Shown here: in pieces, positions 15,994-24,998 of the stretch
How the letters are laid out: each line of letters opens with the position of its first letter
How positions within the stretch are numbered: position 1 is the first letter of the stretch
From: Methylobacterium sp. E-066
GTDB taxonomy: Bacteria > Pseudomonadota > Alphaproteobacteria > Rhizobiales > Beijerinckiaceae
Direction: 5' to 3'
DNA: 64,000 nucleotides
NCBI RefSeq assembly: GCF_022829635.1
Contig: NZ_JAKSYO010000118.1
Coordinates: forward strand, 1 to 64,000
The notes under the pieces: model-generated
The model's input: only the letters and a program-made list of their open reading frames with translations
Databases searched by the model: none
Told to the model about the DNA's origin: nothing
Made by a program: the position numbers and the translations under genes

Positions 15994-16589
15994 GACACGG
16001 CATCCCGCTCATAGCCAGCGTCCAAATCGTAGCCTTACAAGCTCAGCAGGAGGACGCGTTTGCGTGGACGATCCCCTGCCGCCGCCAGAGTCGCGGCGTG
16101 CAAGCGCCGCTCTGGTTCAAGGGGCCATCCGAAAGCCCTGAGCGCCGAGGAGAGGCGTCTTCCCGGCTCGGCGATATGCCTATGGAGCGGTAGCCCCCGA
16201 CCGTCGTGACCCGGGCGCTCCGACTTCGGGGGCGCCGGGTCGGGATAAAGGGCAGGGGTCGGAAACCGAGGCGCTACGGCGGCGGTAACGGAACGAGCGG
16301 CACGTGCATGCGCCGAGCGGCGACGAGCGGACCTCGGCCGCCGGGACCGACCTGTAGTTCACGGCGGCGGAGACGACCCGCATGCCGCAGTTCGTCACCG
16401 ACGTGAACCTGCCCGACAATCCCATCCCCTTCGCCAACCGCGCCTTCCGGGACCTCTGCGGTTACCGCGCTACGCGTTGATCGAACGGAACTGCCGGTTC
16501 CTGCACGGACCCGGCCGACATCGCCCCGCGCCCGTTTCGGCCTCGGCCAAGTCGTTCCAGACAGCGGCGACAGAGGGTGAAAAATGAGG
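15994..16589. other. Gene-poor stretch holding a decayed photoreceptor fragment
   Basis: Between rsgA and the HWE kinase I see no intact gene. The only recognisable piece is a LOV-domain fragment at 16358-16515, listed separately. The remaining sequence shows no ribosome sites or long codon-biased frames. Confidence 0.6.
16358..16515 (+). pseudogene. LOV blue-light sensor domain fragment (frameshifted)
   Basis: Right after an in-frame TAG the sequence reads [20 protein letters not shown], then [16 protein letters not shown]. This is the start of a LOV/PAS domain of a LOV-histidine kinase. The frame then shifts near 16470 and continues as RNCRFLHGPG, which contains the NCRF motif whose cysteine forms the flavin adduct in LOV photosensors. 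The rest of the domain and any kinase are missing. It is a remnant of a LOV-HWE kinase, and an intact HWE kinase lies next to it on the other strand. Confidence 0.7.
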
Positions 16590-19500
16590 TCAGGCCGCCG
16601 CCTCGTCGCGATGGTCCTGCATGGCGCGGAGCGGCGCCTCCAAGTGGCAGACCAGGCCGGTCGGGGCGTAGGTGAGCTGGACATGCCCGCCCACCTCGCC
16701 GGCGAAGCTGCGCTCGATCAGGCGCGAGCCGAAGCCCCGACGCGTCGGCGGCGAGAGGATCGGCGGCCCGCCCTGCTCCGACCAGGTCAGGCAGAAGCGT
16801 GAGGCCCCATTCGCCTTCACGACGTGCCAGCACAGGTCCACGGCGCCGGATTCGTTCGCGAGAGCCCCGTACTTGGTCGCGTTGGTGGCGAGCTCGTGCA
16901 GGGCGAGCGCCAGCGACAGCGCGGACTTGGCCGCCAGGGGAACGTTCGGGCCGCTCACGCGGATGCGGTGCGGAGCGACGCCGCGATGCACCGCCAGCGC
17001 CCCGTCCACCACCTCCTGGATGGGGGCCTCCGTCCAGCTCGACGCGGTGAGGATATCGTGGGCGCGTCCCAGCGAGATCAGGCGGGACGCGAACGCCTCG
17101 CGCATGGCGTCGACATCGGTGGCGCCGCGCAGGGTCTGGCTGGCGATGGCCTGGACGAGGGCGAGGGTGTTCTTGACCCGGTGCTGGAGCTCGCCCGTGA
17201 GCAGGCGCTGGTGCTCCTCCGCCCGCTTGCGCGCCGTGATGTCGAGCATGGCGCCGATCATGCGGATGGCGCGGCCGTCGCCGGCGCGGATGACGTAGCC
17301 GCGATCGAGGATGCTGGCGTAGGAGCCGTCCGCCCGCTGGAAGCGGTATTCGTTGCTCCAGACGAGGCCGGTGCCGTCGATGACCGCATGGATCGAGGCG
17401 TCGACGCGCGCCCGGTCGTCGGGGTGGATGTGGGCCATCCACCAGTCTCCGGTGGGTTCGACCGCGTCCGGCCCATAGCCGTGGGCGGTCTGGAGGGCCT
17501 CGTTCCACAGGATATGGTTCGTCGTGAGGTTCCAGTCCCAGATCGCGTCGTTGGTGGCGCGGGAGGCCAGCCGGTAGCGCTCCTCGGTCTCGCGCAGGAT
17601 CTGCTCCGCCTTCCGGCTTTCGGTGACGTCGCGCGCCGTGCCGATGAGGCGCACCGGTCGGTCGCCCGCGAACAGCGTCTGGCCCTTGGCCGAGACCCAG
17701 CGCTCGATCCCGTCCTCGGGGGCGACAACGCGGTACGTGATGTCGTAGGCGCCATTGCCGGCTGGATCGAGCGCGGCCCGGACCGCCTCGTCCGCCCTGG
17801 CCCGGTCGTCCGGGTGCAGACGGGCCAAGTAGACGTCGAGGTTGACGGGCGCGTCCGGTCCTAGGCCGAAAAAGGCGCGGGTGCGCAGGTCCCATTCCAG
17901 CACGTCCGCGACGAGGTCGTAATCGAAGATGCCGGTCCCGGTCGCCTCGACGGCGAGGCGCAGCTGCTCGCGCGCCTTGCGCAGATCCTCTTCGATCTGC
18001 CTGCGGTCATGGATATCGGTGTTGCTGCCGAGCCAGCCCGTGACGGCACCGCCGGCATCGCGCATCGGCTCGGCGCGGATCAGGTACCACCGATACTGCC
18101 CGTCATAGCGGCGCAGGCGCGCCTCGGTGTCGTAGACGATCTCCCGCGCGCGGGCCTCGTCCCAGACGCTCAGCAGGCCGTCCAGGTCGTCCGGGTGGAT
18201 GACCTCGACCCAGCCGGACGGCAGCGCCTGCTCCGGCGTCTGTCCGGTGTAGGCGAACCAGCGGTCGTTGAGGTAGCTGACGCCGCCGTCGGGCGTACCG
18301 AACCAGATGATCGCCGGCGCGAGCTCGGTCAGGGCCTTGAAGCGGCGCTCGGCGACCTTGCGCTCGTGGATGTCGAGGGACGTCCCGATCCAGCTCTGCA
18401 CGGTCCCGTCCGCGTTGGGGATCGGCTTCGCCCGGGACAGGAACCAGCGGTGTTCACCGTCCGCGCGCCGAAGCGGGAACTCGATCTCGTAGGATTGTCC
18501 CGAGCGCGCCGCCGCCAGCCAAGCCTGCCGGGTAGACTCGCGGTAATCGGGATGGATGACGGACATCCAGCTGGCCTCTCCGGTCACGCCGGGCGGCAAG
18601 CCCGTGTAATCGTACCAGTAGGCGTTGCAATAGGTGACGTTGCCCTCGGCATCGCCGAACCATACGACCTGGGGGCTGATCTCGACGAGCGAGCGGTAGC
18701 GCATCTCGCTCGCCTGCAGGGCCGCCTCGGTCGCGCGCCTTTCGGTGCGGTCGCGCAGGATCTTGAGGAAGCCGATCACGTCGCCATCATCCGCCTTCAG
18801 GGGCATCAGCTCTCCCGAGGCCCAGAAGCGGCTGCCGTCCTTGCGCACGTGCCAGCGCTCGTCGGGGGCGCTGCCGTTCTGCAGCGCGAGCGCCATCTCG
18901 GTTTCCGGCCGCGCGCCGGCACGGTCCTCCGGCGTGAAGAACAGGGCGGCCGAGTGGCCCAGCATCTCGGCCTCGCTCCAGCCCAGCACGTTCTCGGCGC
19001 CCGCATTCCAGCGCGTGACGTTGCCCCGGGCGTCGGTCGCGATGATCGCGTAGTCGGTCGCGCTGTCGAGGATGCGCTCGTGCAGCAGGCGCTGCTCGGC
19101 CTGCTCCCGCAGCGCGCGGCGCAGTTCCATCTGCACCATGGTCTGCCGGGCCAGGCGCATCAGCCCCTTGCGCTGCCGCTCGGTCAGTTCGTGAGGCTTC
19201 GTGTCGAGAACGCAGACCGTGCCGACGGGATGGCCGTCAGGCGTCTTGAGCAGGGCCCCGGCATAGAAGCGCAGACCGGGATCGCCGACGACGAGGGGGT
19301 TTCCGATGAACCGCGGATCGCGCGCGGCGTCCTGAACGTAGAGAAAATCTTCCTGCAGCAGAGCTTGGCGGCAGAAGGACGATTCGAGGGGCGTCTCGCG
19401 CACGCCCAGGCCGACCTCCGCCTTGAAGAACTGGCGGCCGTCGCCGATCAGGTTGACCACGCCGATGGGTGCATCGCAGAGCTCCGCCGCAGCCTCCGCG

Positions 19501-19595
19501 ATCTCGTCGAAGTCGCTCTCGCGCGGTGTGTCGAGCAGGCGGTAGCTCTCCAGCGCCCGGAGGCGAGCCGTCTCGCTCGTTGGGGTCGAACGCAT
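16590..19595 (-). CDS. HWE-family sensor histidine kinase with GAF and five PAS domains
   Basis: Large soluble sensor kinase of about 1001 residues; ATG 19595 or 19631 may be the start, and neither has a clear ribosome site. Order: GAF domain (about 10-165, with SSFCRQALLQEDFLYVQDA), then five PAS/PAC units (roughly 175-295, 300-420, 425-545, 555-675, 680-805), several with the HPDD loop. The HWE kinase core begins with the phospho-acceptor block ELQHRVKNTLALVQAI. The N box is ALHELATNATKYGAL and the HWE-type WSEQGGP follows. No transmembrane helix is seen, so the signal is probably cytosolic (light, redox or small molecule). No response regulator adjoins it. HWE kinases often feed the PhyR general stress pathway. 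Confidence 0.92.
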   Translation of the reverse strand: MRSTPTSETARLRALESYRLLDTPRESDFDEIAEAAAELCDAPIGVVNLIGDGRQFFKAEVGLGVRETPLESSFCRQALLQEDFLYVQDAARDPRFIGNPLVVGDPGLRFYAGALLKTPDGHPVGTVCVLDTKPHELTERQRKGLMRLARQTMVQMELRRALREQAEQRLLHERILDSATDYAIIATDARGNVTRWNAGAENVLGWSEAEMLGHSAALFFTPEDRAGARPETEMALALQNGSAPDERWHVRKDGSRFWASGELMPLKADDGDVIGFLKILRDRTERRATEAALQASEMRYRSLVEISPQVVWFGDAEGNVTYCNAYWYDYTGLPPGVTGEASWMSVIHPDYRESTRQAWLAAARSGQSYEIEFPLRRADGEHRWFLSRAKPIPNADGTVQSWIGTSLDIHERKVAERRFKALTELAPAIIWFGTPDGGVSYLNDRWFAYTGQTPEQALPSGWVEVIHPDDLDGLLSVWDEARAREIVYDTEARLRRYDGQYRWYLIRAEPMRDAGGAVTGWLGSNTDIHDRRQIEEDLRKAREQLRLAVEATGTGIFDYDLVADVLEWDLRTRAFFGLGPDAPVNLDVYLARLHPDDRARADEAVRAALDPAGNGAYDITYRVVAPEDGIERWVSAKGQTLFAGDRPVRLIGTARDVTESRKAEQILRETEERYRLASRATNDAIWDWNLTTNHILWNEALQTAHGYGPDAVEPTGDWWMAHIHPDDRARVDASIHAVIDGTGLVWSNEYRFQRADGSYASILDRGYVIRAGDGRAIRMIGAMLDITARKRAEEHQRLLTGELQHRVKNTLALVQAIASQTLRGATDVDAMREAFASRLISLGRAHDILTASSWTEAPIQEVVDGALAVHRGVAPHRIRVSGPNVPLAAKSALSLALALHELATNATKYGALANESGAVDLCWHVVKANGASRFCLTWSEQGGPPILSPPTRRGFGSRLIERSFAGEVGGHVQLTYAPTGLVCHLEAPLRAMQDHRDEAAA

Positions 19596-20072
19596 CGTGA
19601 GATTACACTCGGGGCTGGCGGATCGGTCCATCGCGCACGGTTACGTCGGAAGGCCCGAAGGCCTCGGAGACGTCGCCCCGCTCCATGCCTTGCGACGTCA
19701 GGTCGTCACCCGACGAAGGATACAGGAAAGCTGCTCGACCGAATCAGACTCGCGCAGGAGATCGAGGCCGTCCCGGGCCGATAGGTGGCTTAAAGCCGTT
19801 CCCGATCGCGTTGCAATCGGGCTGGCCTTTCCGCTTCGGACTCACCGCCCTCGCTGACGCCGGCCCGGTGTCCACGTCGGCGGCGAGCGCTCCAGCCGGA
19901 CGCCGGCCGATCTCTCAGGCCAGGGCGACGCCGTCCATGGGGGCCGGAATCAGCCACGGGCGGCCTCGCCCGTCATCGGCGTCCCCGCGATCATTGCGCG
20001 GGCCGGAGCTTCGTCACGGTCAAACAGGCGCGGGGCCGCGAACGACTTCGCTCCGGCGCCCGCGCTCGACGC
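19596..20072. other. Gene-free stretch
   Basis: About 475 bases between the HWE kinase start and the msrA end. Reading frames on both strands have stops and poor codon patterns, and I recognise no remnant, RNA or repeat. It must hold the kinase promoter, but no convincing -35/-10 pair stands out. Confidence 0.4.
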
Positions 20073-20591
20073 TCAGGCGTCCTGCGAGGCCGGGGACCGG
20101 ACCGGCAGCGTCCAGTTCGGCCTGATGAAGTGGCAGGTGTAGCCATCCGGCCGACGCTCCAGGTAATCCTGATGCTCCGGCTCGGCCTCCCAGAACGGCC
20201 CCGCCGGCGCCACCTCGGTCACCACCTTGCCCGGCCAGAGCCCCGACGCGTCGACATCGGCAATGGTATCCACCGCGACCTGCCGCTGCACGTCGTCGAG
20301 ATAATAGATGGCCGAACGGTAGCTCAGCCCCCGGTCGTTGCCCTGGCGGTTCGGCGTCGTGGGGTCGTGGATCTGGAAAAAGAACTCCAGGATGCGCCGG
20401 AAACTCGTTCTGGCCGGGTCATAGACGATCTCGATGGCCTCGGCATGGGTGCCGTGGTTGCGGTAGGTCGCATTCGGCACGTCGCCGCCGGTGTAGCCGA
20501 CGCGGGTGGTGATGACGCCGTCCTGGCGCCGGATCAGATCCTGCATGCCCCAGAAGCAGCCACCCGCCAGTACCGCTCTCTCTTCGCTCAT
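20073..20591 (-). CDS. msrA: Peptide-methionine (S)-S-oxide reductase MsrA
   Basis: Repairs methionine-S-sulfoxide in oxidised proteins. The 172-residue protein has the catalytic GCFWG at residues 11-15 (Cys12 nucleophile), GYTGG at 33-37, the [11 protein letters not shown] block and the FFxIHDPTTxNRQGND loop of the family. There is no signal peptide, so it is cytosolic. No resolving cysteine pair is visible at the C-terminus, which ends RSPASQDA. It is a single gene, with the catalase-like gene the next upstream on the same strand. Confidence 0.96.
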   Translation of the reverse strand: MSEERAVLAGGCFWGMQDLIRRQDGVITTRVGYTGGDVPNATYRNHGTHAEAIEIVYDPARTSFRRILEFFFQIHDPTTPNRQGNDRGLSYRSAIYYLDDVQRQVAVDTIADVDASGLWPGKVVTEVAPAGPFWEAEPEHQDYLERRPDGYTCHFIRPNWTLPVRSPASQDA

Positions 20592-20850
20592 CGTGCTTCC
20601 TCCGTAGGACCGAAGCGTCCCGTCATGGCCGTTAGATGGGAACTCCGATCGCGCTTCGCCCCGCCCGGGGGCGATAACGCCCGCCGGAATTTTTCGTGCT
20701 TCCGATCCGGCGCCCCTTCAGCAAGCCTCGACCCTCATGCAGGCGCAGGCGTTGGGCAGCGCCTTGCCGCAGCCTGCCGGACCTTGCGTGCGCCAAGAAC
20801 GATGAAGACGACGGCCGCCGCCCCGATCGAATGGCGTATGCAGGCCTCCC

Positions 20851-21927
20851 TCAGCGCCCGGCGCCGGGCTCGTGGATCGGGCAGCCGTTGAAGCGCTGGC
20901 GGAACTCGGCCGAGTGCCGGTAGGGCGCGTTGCGGGCGCGGTTGATGTTGCCCAGCGGCCGATGGGCGGCGAGCCCCGTCCAGACGCTGAAGCGCATCTC
21001 CTCATCCACGGTGCGGACGCGGGACTCATCCCAACTGTCCTGCGGACGGACGGTGATCAGGCCGACCCGCTGGAACGGCGCCTCGTCTTCGCTCCATTCG
21101 ACGGTCGGATCCTCGACGGGCTGGCGCTCGAGGTCGCGGCAGAGCTGAACTCGGAATTCCCACACGCCTTCGATCCCCGTCATCTCGGAGCGCACCGTCT
21201 CGCGGATCGCGTTCGGGCGGCCGGAGGCATCGATCTCGGTGCCGGTCAGCGCGGTCAGCCCGGGAGCGACGGGGGCGATCGAGAACTTGGCGATGTGGTC
21301 GCCGTACCGGAACGGGGTGACACTGTAATAGGTCTCGCCGAGCGGATCGACGTTGGGCGCGCCGCCGAGCGAGCCGATGGTCGGGCTCTCGATGCCCACC
21401 GCCGTCAGGGCCTTGTTGACGCCGCGCAGCACCGTGGAGGCCGCGACCTTCAGGCCCTCGACCCGGTCAGTGGTGCCGGCGAGCAGCTTGAGGCTGCCCA
21501 GAAACTTCCGGGCGTTCGGGGCTTGGAAGACCTTGCCGTTGACCATGATGAAGTTCTGGGTCGTGCCCTCGGCATCGGGCAGGCGCTCGCCCGCGACATC
21601 CAAAACCTTCAGGGCGAGGCCCCGGGGCAGCGAGACCGCGTCGGGCAGGATGTCGCCGGCATTGGTCGAGAGCCGCATGTAGACCTTGTGCTCGCCGGGC
21701 TTGGCGAACAGCCCCTGAGCCAGTTCCGGCGGCAGGCTCGGATCGATCCGAAGGACGCCTTCCAGGATGCCGTGGGCCTTGGCGTGGACGGAGCGGACGG
21801 CGTGGCCGGAATCGTCGGCGACCGTTTTGAGGATGGTATCGAAGGTCTCGTTCAGTCCCGCGATGGTCTTACCCTCGTCGGGCTGCACGTGCTCGACATC
21901 GGGGCTGTAGCGGACAGGTGCTTGCAA
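20851..21927 (-). CDS. Catalase-family heme protein (y4iL-like)
   Basis: A 358-residue member of the small catalase-related family, shorter than classical monofunctional catalases (about 480 or more). The distal histidine lies in SVHAKAHG (near residue 47). MRLSTNAGDILPD and GLALKVLDV match the catalase core around the heme pocket, and the C-terminal RARNAPYRHSAEFRQ keeps an Arg-x(n)-Tyr pair like the proximal heme ligand helix. Such proteins may be peroxidases or fatty-acid-hydroperoxide enzymes rather than true catalases. An EcfG-type promoter lies 36 bases upstream of the start, fitting a stress role. Confidence 0.85.
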   Translation of the reverse strand: MQAPVRYSPDVEHVQPDEGKTIAGLNETFDTILKTVADDSGHAVRSVHAKAHGILEGVLRIDPSLPPELAQGLFAKPGEHKVYMRLSTNAGDILPDAVSLPRGLALKVLDVAGERLPDAEGTTQNFIMVNGKVFQAPNARKFLGSLKLLAGTTDRVEGLKVAASTVLRGVNKALTAVGIESPTIGSLGGAPNVDPLGETYYSVTPFRYGDHIAKFSIAPVAPGLTALTGTEIDASGRPNAIRETVRSEMTGIEGVWEFRVQLCRDLERQPVEDPTVEWSEDEAPFQRVGLITVRPQDSWDESRVRTVDEEMRFSVWTGLAAHRPLGNINRARNAPYRHSAEFRQRFNGCPIHEPGAGR

Positions 21928-21962
21928 GGTCAGGGACTCCGGCGCGGTTCGGTTTCGAAACG

Positions 21963-21988
21963 AACAATGATGGCCGTCCCCCCGTTCC
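21963..21988 (-). promoter_or_regulatory. Candidate EcfG promoter for the catalase-like gene
   Basis: On the minus strand GGAAC (21988-21984) is followed after 17 bases by TGTT (21966-21963). This matches the EcfG consensus GGAAC-N16/17-CGTT at all but one position. It lies 36 bases before the catalase ATG, the right place for a promoter. Confidence 0.5.
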
Positions 21989-22030
21989 GGATTGCTGACC
22001 GGTCAATTGTCCGTGAACAATTTGCGGTGA

Positions 22031-22297
22031 ATGCTGGATGGGCGGCGATTGGCCGACAACGCCATCGACCTGATGGGTGCGCTCGACCTCGGGATCGTCA
22101 TGGTTGCTGGTCATGACTGGGGATCGAACGCCGCCGTTCCGGCAGTGCCAGCGTCAGTGGAACCACTGGTTTCTGGGGACCAAGCGCTGCCAGAAATCCG
22201 TGCAGGCCGACCTCAAGGGGTTCGGCCGCATCATGTGGGAGACTTGGAGCTCGGCTGGCTGGTACGACGCGCGACTTTCGACGCCGTCTTCGCCTGA
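22031..22297 (+). pseudogene. Decayed alpha/beta hydrolase
   Basis: Three pieces of one protein lie in two alternating frames. The first reads LADNAIDLMGALDLGIVMVAGHDWG, containing the nucleophile-elbow-like GHDWG of epoxide-hydrolase/haloalkane-type enzymes. After a shift the second reads CQRQWNHWFLGTKR and then GFGRIMWETWSSAGWYDA, a cap-domain block. A further shift restores the first frame for RRATFDAVFA. Joined, these follow the order of an intact hydrolase with a large internal gap, so the gene is broken by at least two frameshifts and a deletion. Confidence 0.7.
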
Positions 22298-22416
22298 TAG
22301 AGGGCACAGATTCGAGCGCCGCTCGCGCGGGCGGTAGCCGTCACCAAGCGGTTGCGCTGTGATCCACAGCGTTACCCGAGGTGCATCCGGCAGATTATGG
22401 AATGATATCTGCGTGT

Positions 22417-22493
22417 TGGCGCGCCCGAAAGGATTCGAACCTCTGACCCCCAGATTCGTAGTCTGGTGCTCTATCCAGCTGAGCTACGGGCGC
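22417..22493 (-). tRNA. tRNA-Arg (anticodon ACG)
   Basis: The minus strand folds into a full cloverleaf. The acceptor stem GCGCCCG/CGGGCGC is followed by discriminator G and an encoded CCA. The D arm contains AGCTCAGCTGGATAGAGC. The anticodon arm is CCAGA-CTACGAA-TCTGG with anticodon ACG, and the T arm has GGTTCGAATCC. The wobble A would be edited to inosine. No integrase or attachment duplication is seen next to it. Confidence 0.97.
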
Positions 22494-22534
22494 CTGACAC
22501 GGCGGCGGGGGCTTGGCCCGCCGGTGTGAAGGGG

Positions 22535-22563
22535 CTTCTAGAGGCTCGGATCGGGCTTGGCAA
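22535..22563 (-). promoter_or_regulatory. Probable tRNA-Arg promoter
   Basis: Minus-strand TTGCCA (22563-22558), 17 bases, TAGAAG (22540-22535), about 40 bases upstream of the tRNA. Spacing is ideal and both hexamers are moderate matches to the housekeeping sigma consensus. Confidence 0.4.
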
Positions 22564-22596
22564 GACTGATTGTGCCACGCTTGAAACGGCCCGGCG

Positions 22597-23337
22597 CTAT
22601 GGGGTCCGGGCACTCGCGCGGACGCGCTCCTCGGCCGCTTGGATCGCCTCTGGGGTGCCGACATGCAGCCACTGGCCGTCGAGGCGCATGCCCGAGAGCC
22701 GGCCGGTCGCGATCGCCCGGTCGAACAGGAGGTTAAGCGAGAAGGCGCCGTCCGGCGTGTCGGCGAAGAGGCTCGGCGTCAGGATCGCCACGCCCGCGTA
22801 GATGAACGGAGCGATCTCGCGCTCGCCGCGGCGCTCCAGGCGGCCGTCCGCGTCCATGACAAAATCCCCTGCCCCATCGTAGCCGAGGCTCGTGGCGGTG
22901 GGGGCGACCAGCAGCAGGGCGTCCATGCGGTCCGGATCCCAGGCGGCGATCAGCCGGCGCAGGTTGGGGGCCGGGCCCTCGAGCCAGAACGAATCCGAGT
23001 TCAGCACCACGAAGGGCGCGTCGCCGAGGAGCGGCAGCGCCTTGCGGATGCCGCCGCCGGTCTCCAGCAGCGCGGCGCGCTCGTCCGAGACCTGGATGGC
23101 GGGTCCCTCCGTCCGGCGGGCGAGATGCCCCTCGATCAGGTCGGGCAGGTAGTGGACGTTGACGATCGCGGTCTCGATCCCGGCCTCCGCGGCCCGGTCG
23201 AGGGCGTGGTCGAGGAGCGCCTTGCCGGCCACCTCCACCAGGGGTTTCGGCACCGTGGCGGTCACCGGCCGCATGCGCTTGCCCAGGCCCGCGGCCAGCA
23301 CGAACGCACGGGTGACGGCGGGGGCGGGCTCGCTCAT
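22597..23337 (-). CDS. murU: Nucleotidyltransferase, N-acetylmuramate-1-phosphate uridylyltransferase (MurU) type
   Basis: About 246 residues from ATG 23337 (MSEPAPAV); ATG 23358 is an alternative. The N-terminus AFVLAAGLGKRMRPVT is the glycine-rich nucleotide-sugar pyrophosphorylase signature, followed by VPKPLVEVAGKALLDH. NSDSFW near residue 120 places the metal-binding Asp. In Pseudomonas, MurU makes UDP-MurNAc from MurNAc-1-phosphate in cell-wall recycling, following the kinase AmgK. The gene directly upstream ends in an AmgK-like kinase, which strongly supports this role, although other sugar nucleotides are possible from sequence alone. Confidence 0.8.
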   Translation of the reverse strand: MSEPAPAVTRAFVLAAGLGKRMRPVTATVPKPLVEVAGKALLDHALDRAAEAGIETAIVNVHYLPDLIEGHLARRTEGPAIQVSDERAALLETGGGIRKALPLLGDAPFVVLNSDSFWLEGPAPNLRRLIAAWDPDRMDALLLVAPTATSLGYDGAGDFVMDADGRLERRGEREIAPFIYAGVAILTPSLFADTPDGAFSLNLLFDRAIATGRLSGMRLDGQWLHVGTPEAIQAAEERVRASARTP

Positions 23338-23420
23338 GCGGGAATCCGGATCAAGCATTGCAAGTCATGGTTTCAAAAGGTCCGAGACCTTTGGCGGGCG
23401 CAGGGCGGAGCCCTGCGGGC

Positions 23421-24998
23421 TCAGGCCTCCTCCTCGGGCGCGACGAGGCCCGGCAGGTGCGCCGCGTGCCAGGCCCGCAGCTCGGCGAGCGCCGGATGGG
23501 CGAGGTTGCGGGCGAGATAGCCCTCGATCCGCGGCAGGTGGGCGAGGTAGCCGGGCTTGCCGTCGCGCCGCTCGAGCCGGGCGAAGATGCCCAGGATCTT
23601 GGTGGCGCGCTGGGCGGCCAGCAGCGCGTAGGCGGTGGCGAAGGCGCCGACATCGAAGGCCGGGTCGCGGCTGCGGCGCTCCCGGGCGTAGAGCCCGAGC
23701 AGACGCAGCTCGAACTCGGCGCTGGTATCGACCCGGGCATCCTGCAGCAGCGAGGCGACGTCGTAGGCCGGATGGCCCATCACGGCGTCCTGGAAATCGA
23801 TCAGCCCGACCCGCTCCAGCCCCTCCCGCTCGGGCAGCCAGATCAGGTTCGGCGAGTGGTAGTCGCGCAGGGTCCAGGTGGCGCGGTCGGGCACCGCGTT
23901 CTGCAGGGCGGCGCGCCACAGGGCCACGAACTCCGCCCGGTCCGCCTCGGACAGCGCGACGTTCCGGATCGCCGGGGCGTACCATTCGGGCATCAGCTCC
24001 GCCTCGAACAGCAAGGCCGCCTCGTCGTAGACGGGCAGGACGTGCTCGATGCCGTCGGCCACCGGCAGCACCGCGGGCAGCGGCGTCGCGTGGAGCTTGG
24101 CGAGCAGGCGCACCGCCTCGGTGTAGCGCTCGGGCCGCGGCGCGCCGCCCTCGACCACGGGCTCGCTGCCCAGATCCTCGAGGATCAGCAGGCCCTCGGG
24201 CAGGTCCTCGCCGTAGATCTTCGGCGCCGAGAAGCCGAGCGCCCGCAGGCCGCGGTCGAGGGCCACGAAGGCGTGGACGCTCTCGGCCAGGTGCACGATC
24301 GCGCTGTAGGGCTTGCCGTCGCGGACCGGCGGGCCGTCGGGCCGGGGCGGGGCGATCATCAGCACGGCGCTGGTGCCGTCGGGCTTGGTCAGGCGCTCGT
24401 AGGCCCGGGACGAGGCGTCGCCCTGCATCAGGGTGCGCTCGGCGATGTCCCAGCCGCTGCGGTCGAGCAGGCGGCGCACCGCCCGGGCCCGGTCGAGCCG
24501 GGCGCGCATGCCGCCGGTGCCGTCGATCCGGGCGAGGCGCGCCTCGGCGCCGAACTCGGCCCGCAGGGACAGGTCGATGGTGAGCACCGGGCCGTCGCGG
24601 GGCGGCATCCGGTCGGGCCACTCGACCAGGGTGATGGCGTCCTCGGCCATCTCGTCGAAGCCGAGTTCCACCAATTCGTCGGGGTCGCGCAGGCGGTAGA
24701 GGTCGGCGTGGACGATCGCCCGACCGTCGCGGGCCGTGTAGGGCTGGATCAGCGTGAAGGTCGGGCTCGGCACCTCCAGGCGCGGATCGCCGGCGAGTTC
24801 GCGGATCACCGCCCGCGCCAGGGTGGTCTTGCCGCCGCCGAGGCCGCCCGAGAGCGCCACGACGTCGCCAGGGCAAAGGAACTCGGACAGGAACAGGCCG
24901 AGATCCTCCGTGGCCGTCTCCTCCGGCAGCACGAATTCCCATGGGGCCGGCGGCGCGGATGCGCCCGCCCTCTGTTCGTCCTGATCGTCCCCGTCCAA
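23421..24998 (-). CDS. Bifunctional TsaE-AmgK fusion: t6A-tRNA ATPase plus anomeric MurNAc/GlcNAc kinase-like domain
   Basis: A 525-residue two-domain protein. I place the start at TTG 24998, six bases after GGAGG; the much longer open frame beyond has no coding character. Residues 20-160 are TsaE, with P-loop SGGLGGGKTTLAR and the HADLYRL motif, the ATPase that helps make N6-threonylcarbamoyladenosine on tRNAs. Residues 185-510 are an aminoglycoside-phosphotransferase-fold kinase like AmgK (LRDYHSPNLIW catalytic loop, LIDFQDAVMGHPAYD metal site). This fusion is common in Rhizobiales. Together with the downstream MurU-like gene it gives the AmgK-MurU peptidoglycan recycling route. Confidence 0.9.
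   Translation of the reverse strand: MDGDDQDEQRAGASAPPAPWEFVLPEETATEDLGLFLSEFLCPGDVVALSGGLGGGKTTLARAVIRELAGDPRLEVPSPTFTLIQPYTARDGRAIVHADLYRLRDPDELVELGFDEMAEDAITLVEWPDRMPPRDGPVLTIDLSLRAEFGAEARLARIDGTGGMRARLDRARAVRRLLDRSGWDIAERTLMQGDASSRAYERLTKPDGTSAVLMIAPPRPDGPPVRDGKPYSAIVHLAESVHAFVALDRGLRALGFSAPKIYGEDLPEGLLILEDLGSEPVVEGGAPRPERYTEAVRLLAKLHATPLPAVLPVADGIEHVLPVYDEAALLFEAELMPEWYAPAIRNVALSEADRAEFVALWRAALQNAVPDRATWTLRDYHSPNLIWLPEREGLERVGLIDFQDAVMGHPAYDVASLLQDARVDTSAEFELRLLGLYARERRSRDPAFDVGAFATAYALLAAQRATKILGIFARLERRDGKPGYLAHLPRIEGYLARNLAHPALAELRAWHAAHLPGLVAPEEEA

Noticed and set aside
22400..22600. tRNA-Arg as an integration site of a genomic island
   Set aside because: No integrase gene and no repeat of the tRNA 3' end was found on either side in the window.
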